Below, piece by piece: positions 58,760 through 64,000 of a stretch of 64,000 nt of DNA (position 1 is its first letter; every line of letters starts with the position of its first letter). The position numbers and the translations under genes are program-made. Source of the stretch: Lepidonotus clava (taxonomy: Eukaryota > Annelida > Polychaeta > Phyllodocida > Polynoidae); assembly GCA_936440205.1 (NCBI GenBank), contig OW387142.1:15714736-15778735 (forward strand). Reading direction: 5' to 3'. The notes under the pieces were generated by a model. The model had not been told where the DNA came from. It saw only the letters and a list, made by a program, of their open reading frames with translations, and ran no database searches.

Positions 58760-60330
58760 TGGGAGTTGATGTGTATTATTACTCAGGGTGTGCCGTCAAT
58801 AATGGTATTGTATAAGGTTGTATAGGTATACATTTTACCCTCAATTGTACAACTGTTACAGCTATGTAACTTTGCAAGAATTAAAATGGCCTTTACTGTA
58901 TCAATGCCAAAGATGCTCAGCCCTTCTATGGCACGGTAACACATAGATAGAAATATGTGGGGAACTATTTAAAATGCAAAAACATGTATCATTTTGATAC
59001 ACCATCTCCTCCTGATATTTCTAAGTGTCCACAAACCAGATGACACCCCTCCCCCCACTATTTTCATCCATTTCCCCTGACCCTGTCATGTTTTTACTCT
59101 CTTCTTTGCCCTTGCGTGACTTCACACACGCCAGTATCTTTACATCAACAAAGATTATGACACTTCAGGCACACGTCTTTGTGAAGGGCCAGCGATTTCC
59201 ATTCATACTTCTGTACTGAATTGGTGCATATCATGATTTTAGAGGCGATCTGACTGCGCAAAAAGTAGATCTTGAATAGACATATAGTAATCATGACAAT
59301 TTTCACCTATTCTTATGGACCTTATTTGCTATGGATGCGAGTTTTAGAATGCCATGTTGATGCCTAACTTGTGTATCTATTGAATCGTCCTACCCTTAAG
59401 GTTCTAACCCTTCAAAATACCTCACATAATTCAATTATAAAGCCTGAATACAATGGATGTTTCTTTCAGCAACAATACAAATGAAAACTTTAACAAAGTT
59501 AATGTTTATACCAGCATCAATAAGAATGAGAATGTATCCGGGAAACATTATCTTTGTCCAAGCTAGGAAATAACAGCTCATCCTCCAGTTATAACCAGAC
59601 GGACAAAGAATCAGCCCACATCAAGGTATCGGAGAGTAGTATCGGAATCCGGCGTTTGGCCGCTATGGCTGTCCGACGTTCGTCATCCTAGATCTCTAAG
59701 CACTGTTGTGTAAGCCCACCAAGGCTCGGGGGACTCAGGCACTGATTGCCTTGTCAATGTCAATAAACGGCGACGGAATTAGGTGCCGAATGTCAAAGCC
59801 GGTATAGGGAAAACGTTTGGTATGCCTTGCCTACTGTGAACTTCAAACGTTATTCCTGCAGGAGGATATCCTAGATTTCGATAATGATTGGTCCAGAGTA
59901 TAAACAGATTTTGTGAGCTGCATCAGATATTTGTCCTGAGTGTGCAGAGTAATGCAGTGTGGTAGGAGTCCGCCGGGCGCCAAAAAATACTACTTCACCA
60001 CCCATCTAGTGTCAAATTGTTTACTGTTGGTACCAGTTCTCTTGGATATTACGCTAAGATATTACGCTAAGTCAAATTAATTGGAATATGGACAGAATCG
60101 TCAGTTTCCTGTCACCTGCAGGCAAATAAACTTACTGATACGTATGTTAGAATGTCGATGCTGATATCCGAAAAGAAACTGGAAATAGGGTTTATGTTCA
60201 TACAATGATTTAGACTGATATTTTCTTATGAATTCTGAATTCTCCTGCAACATTTCAAATTAGTGAAACATTAGACCTAAGTATTAAGAAATCTTCTTAT
60301 ATAGTACATACAACGAACATGTACCCGGCA
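58760..60330. other. AT-rich DNA, no gene seen
   Basis: A small duplication of GATATTACGCTAA at 60046-60070 is the only repeat seen. A GC-richer stretch at 59.6-59.8 kb contains no callable feature. Confidence 0.4.
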
Positions 60331-60723
60331 TCAACAGATAAGTATAAGAGACTGCACAATGGTCCTCAGAAGATCAAGGGGAATTCCTCTGACCAGTGTA
60401 GACTTGTTGCTGCATAGTTGATGGTCAAACGGATGCACACGCAGCCATCCCAAGAGGAGGTGCTGCCATCTACAGCCAGGGGTGATAACCATACCCGACG
60501 GACGCTCTCCAAGCAAAATTCTCTCATATAAAAACCGTTTAAACCCAACTAAGAAAGAGGCATTTACCAATTCTGCTTGGAGAGTGTAGGGGGAATCCCT
60601 TAAGCACAATCTGCCGACTTGTCCCCAAACTGTATCTGAAATACTATCCACAGCGGAAGTCATTGCACGCCTGCAGGGACCTATGCTATTATGTGGTGGA
60701 TATATCATGTTTAAGATTATCAA
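60331..60723 (-). other. 130-codon open frame of uncertain status
   Basis: The minus-strand frame has balanced amino-acid composition (MTSAVDSISDTVWGQVGRL..., later GCRWQHLLLGWLRVHPFDHQ) and ATGs near its start. I see no catalytic motif, signal peptide or splice context. It is the most protein-like of the long frames in the AT-rich parts and could be a relic of a mobile-element protein or a chance opening. Confidence 0.22.
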
Positions 60724-60729
60724 AGATTT

Positions 60730-61809
60730 TCCGTTAAATGCTGACTAATAGACTTTTGTGCTCTGATAAGAATTTGGCATTTCCTTCTGGTATCATCTGC
60801 AAAAGCTCTTCGTCGTAGACTTCTCAATCAATTATGATAGCCCAGTAAGATCGTTGACGTGTCTGCCCCCACCAATTCACACAGGCCTCATATCCTCTCC
60901 TTAGATATGACATATCTCTTATCACCTTATAGCTCGGGATTTGCATATCATTTAGGTACAACGCCACAAAATGTACTTTCTTAGAGTGACTCTGTGTTTT
61001 TGGATGTAATATAACATTTGTTTTATTTTCTTAGGCTCAAAATGCTTCTGAATAGACTATAACGGGCCGATTAATATAAAGTGAATTTTATTAAAACTAT
61101 TAAATCACTGTCTATCTATGAAGTTCATAGCAAGCAGTCAAGGTGAATCGGTACAGGACCTATATGTTAGATAAAGGGTTCAGTGACCGATTAAAAATGA
61201 CATAACTTGTAGGCGTCACGAATAAGCCCCTGAACCGCAAGTAATTAATGATTCTTAGTAAGACTTAAACCTAATTATCCCATTACCCATCATTATACCT
61301 AGGCCTCAATTCTTATGTCCCAGGTACGCTTGCACTACCTGTCTTTTTAAATTCATATTCATTATTGAGACTAAGACAAAGTCGTTCATACTCTAGCAAA
61401 AGGCAAAGAGTTTTTAACGCTCGAGTGACTGCTTTTAATTTTTGGTCTCCGGACTTCAGCTTCAAAAGACTCAATGTTACTGTACTATACTTGAATATAA
61501 AAGAACCTATCTTGTTGAAACTTAGTCAGCCCACTGGGAACCCTCTGATGTTCGTCTATTGTTGGGGTACCCCATTATCGTTCATGTTTTTGCCACACTG
61601 CCCCTTTATAAACAACACATCAAAGATCATAGGAGAATAACTAAAGTGAACCGAAGAGAAAGCTCAATACCCATAAGGGACTATACCTATTATGTCTTTA
61701 CGAAGTGTGTTATGAGTAGGTCCATTATGTTAGCACACAAGGGAGTAACCGTCTGTTAGGCTTGTATTTTCCCTGAGAACCACACATATTTGACAATACT
61801 TTCTGAGTC
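60730..61809. other. AT-rich DNA, no gene seen
   Basis: No credible frame or repeat was noted apart from a 91-codon featureless plus frame near 61.4-61.6 kb. Confidence 0.4.
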
Positions 61810-62367
61810 TTAAGGCGAGTTCCCATAGAACGACCATGTGTGGCCAATTCAACTCAATGAGTTTTAACCCTTCCCATCATTGATGGCCAGAGCTTGATGC
61901 CGGCTCTGTTAACGGTGGTTGGAGAGGGTTTACACAGTTTATCGGCCAACTAAACTCGTCAGGCCCGGCTAGACTGCCCAACTCGACTGAACTCAACGGT
62001 CGAACGACGGTGCCCTCATCATCTCCCATTCTTATGATCGAGTTGAGTTGACTTGGCCTCAGTCCTACAGTTTGGTTAGAAGAGTAGTTGCTGCATCTAC
62101 GGTGGGACTGATGGTCCTTCATTTTGAGAAGAGGAAGATGTGAACCTGGATCGTCGGGTCTTAGGGGGAATGTAGGTGCTTTGTATTTATAGTTATTTTA
62201 CCATATCCGTTGTGTACTAAAACCGAGTCCTAGCTAGACTGTAGAATGGTGATTTCCTATCTTAGATCAGACTGTCACAGCTCATGCTGCGACAATCGAG
62301 CTGGGTTGAGTTGGGCAGTGGAGCCGGGACCTAACTTTCATCTGGGTTCTATGGAAACCTGCCTTTA
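61810..62367. mobile_element. PIF/Harbinger-like MITE
   Basis: The 552 bp element (61813-62364) starts AGGCGAGTTCCCATAGAACG and ends, read in reverse, AGGCAGGTTTCCATAGAACC. TTA flanks both ends (61810-61812 and 62365-62367), the 3 bp target duplication typical of PIF/Harbinger. Inside, GTTGAGTTG-type and CAACTCGAC-type words recur in both orientations. No transposase is encoded. Confidence 0.8.
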
Positions 62368-62369
62368 CA

Positions 62370-63890
62370 AAATACATTGCTTTCCATGGGGATTACCAGG
62401 CCAGAGTTGATACTCCTTGTGGATTTGGTCTAGCAATAATCCCACACAGTTTAGGAGTACCACACAATACTTCAACTACTTTAAAGGTTAATCTCGTATA
62501 TAACACAGCCTCACTGAATGCAAGGCTCATAAGATATGTGTACACTAGTGACACAATTTCAGATAGAAAGCGAAATGAGCTTAGAAATATTATTAAGAAA
62601 ATGAGCGGGTGTGATCCAAACCACCATTAAAGCCTCAAATTAGAATAACATATCCTAAGCATAGGGGCCCAATACCATGAATGATTGCATGATACACCCA
62701 TTACTAGAATGTGTTATTGTGTTTCTTGGAAAATATCAAACTTAACAGAATCGTCAAAATACGAAATACGAAATACAGAATACACAGTTATAAAGATAAC
62801 AGTTTTATTCAAAAACACCGTCATTAAACTCTTTACCACTTTTTGTCGTCTTCTCCCAAAGACCCCATTTGCCAACTTCTGTCAGAGGAGGATAAGGAAT
62901 GGCCTCCTCCAGGGGCACCAATCATTCTCCACCACAGGACTCCCTCCCCCACAGGACCGGTTATCTACCAATTAATGAATCGGGACCCCTGTTGGCAGGC
63001 CAGCAGTAAAAAAGGGGACATACATCGCAGTGGATAGGGCTGATTGACAGGCACTGAGGAGAAGAAGAACGATGTGTGGTAAAAATGTCTGCATCAACAA
63101 TAAAAGGAGAGTCCCAGATGTCTGCAATAACTATAAAAACCAGGTGCCTTGGTAGTTATGGGAGGGTTGTCGGTAGTTTGTATGAATAAATGATGCATTG
63201 AGTCGTTACCATGAAGACACGTGGGTTAGTTAGAGACGGTGGGATGTACCACGTGTAGGTATCCTACTCTAGTTAGGAGGTCAATTTGCAAGCAACTTTA
63301 ATGCTTTGCGATAATAAGTCAACCTATCTCTGCAGTTTTGAGGGTTTTGTGGGACTGCAGGTGAACAATATCTGACAATCAAACTTATATCATTAGAATA
63401 TCTACAATAAATCAAACACACTGCTAAGAGAAATAGGCCTGTTTCGTTTATGTTTAGGTGATGCCTTAGATCTAGAGTTGCTCCCCAGTTGCACTATCGC
63501 TTTTACCAACACGAACCAGAATTAACTATATATATTAAACTGCATATAAAGTAACTTATATAAATTCCTCCAATATTCTTTTACTCATGAAACCAGTTAT
63601 CGATGTTTCATTGGATCATCTGGTGTTTCAGATAAGTAATATGTTGTCTAAATTAAGGCTTATAAGGAAAGTGCCCTCATCTTTTTTAATCTCCCATTTC
63701 AACACTGAATACCTGAGGAAGCTGCGCCACCACATTAAGAATACGTCTGCATAATCAATTTACCAAAGATAAGTTGAATAGAGCTTGAAGAGGTTCATAT
63801 ACATTTATAGCATTTTTGCTGAGGCATGGCCTTTCTCAGTGTGTTGTTGCCTGACAAAAATGACTCTTTGCAGTCCCTAGAACTTCTTCA
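62370..63890. other. Mixed DNA, no gene seen
   Basis: A short GC-rich patch (62855-63000, CT/CA-rich) and AT-rich flanks; frames over it are short and featureless. Confidence 0.4.
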
Positions 63891-63898
63891 TTGTTGTC

Positions 63899-63912
63899 CC
63901 AGCAGGTGGCAG
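63899..63912 (+). promoter_or_regulatory. CTCF-like site
   Basis: CCAGCAGGTGGCAG fits the vertebrate CTCF consensus CCASYAGRKGGCRS at every position. It lies close to the window edge in otherwise unremarkable DNA. Confidence 0.45.
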
Positions 63913-64000
63913 GGCAACTGTTCCAAACCTAAGTTCATATACTGCTCGCCAGATGGTAGTACATTTTGCTCAAAAGACAGTGGTTGTGAGCATATTCTTT

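Overview
The window looks like a gene-poor stretch of an animal genome: AT-rich, full of small DNA-transposon relics, satellites and microsatellites, with no open frame that is recognisable as a known protein. The palindrome TAGGCCTA occurs nine times by my reading, against about one expected by chance. From general familiarity I associate this habit with some deuterostome genomes (echinoderms, hemichordates, fishes), so a marine invertebrate deuterostome is my tentative guess; the sequence alone does not prove it. The longest open frames (about 150 codons) lie in low-complexity or repeat sequence. No tRNA, rRNA or snRNA gene, CRISPR array or bacterial feature was seen.

Layout. 1-4.3 kb: a 0.72 kb inverted-repeat element with internal tandem duplications, a diverged tandem duplication and a SINE-like repeat. 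4.3-10.4 kb: AT-rich sequence, a second copy of the SINE-like repeat and a cluster of GGCCGATT sites. 10.4-14.8 kb: a ~116 bp minisatellite split by a 3.5 kb insertion, which itself holds a 1.2 kb element made of repeated GGTTTACACAGGCCG ends. 15-23 kb: AT-rich sequence with a striking polypyrimidine-AG|GTAAGT site near 18.6 kb, a promoter-like island at 19.1 kb and a GC-rich island at 21.2 kb. 23-36 kb: mostly AT-rich, with a GC-rich island at 24.4 kb, a CA microsatellite, a hAT-like element and a 35 bp tandem repeat. 36-46 kb: several GC-rich islands, a possible 51 nt exon, an LTR-like fragment with a textbook promoter, dense CAGGTG E-boxes and possible first exons. 46-64 kb: a tandem duplication, three well-bounded MITEs (two hAT-like, one PIF/Harbinger-like) and further islands.

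Interpretation. The GC-rich islands within AT-rich DNA carry CCAAT boxes, CRE, E-box, CTCF-like and nuclear-receptor-like sites. This fits intergenic or intronic regulatory DNA around one or more genes whose main exons lie mostly outside the window. The most unusual signal is the 9-mer GAGCAGCTC: 12 exact copies on the two strands, concentrated in these islands and in unrelated flanking sequence, which suggests a recurrent regulator-binding site. The exon calls are all low confidence and rest on splice signals, start context and codon look only.
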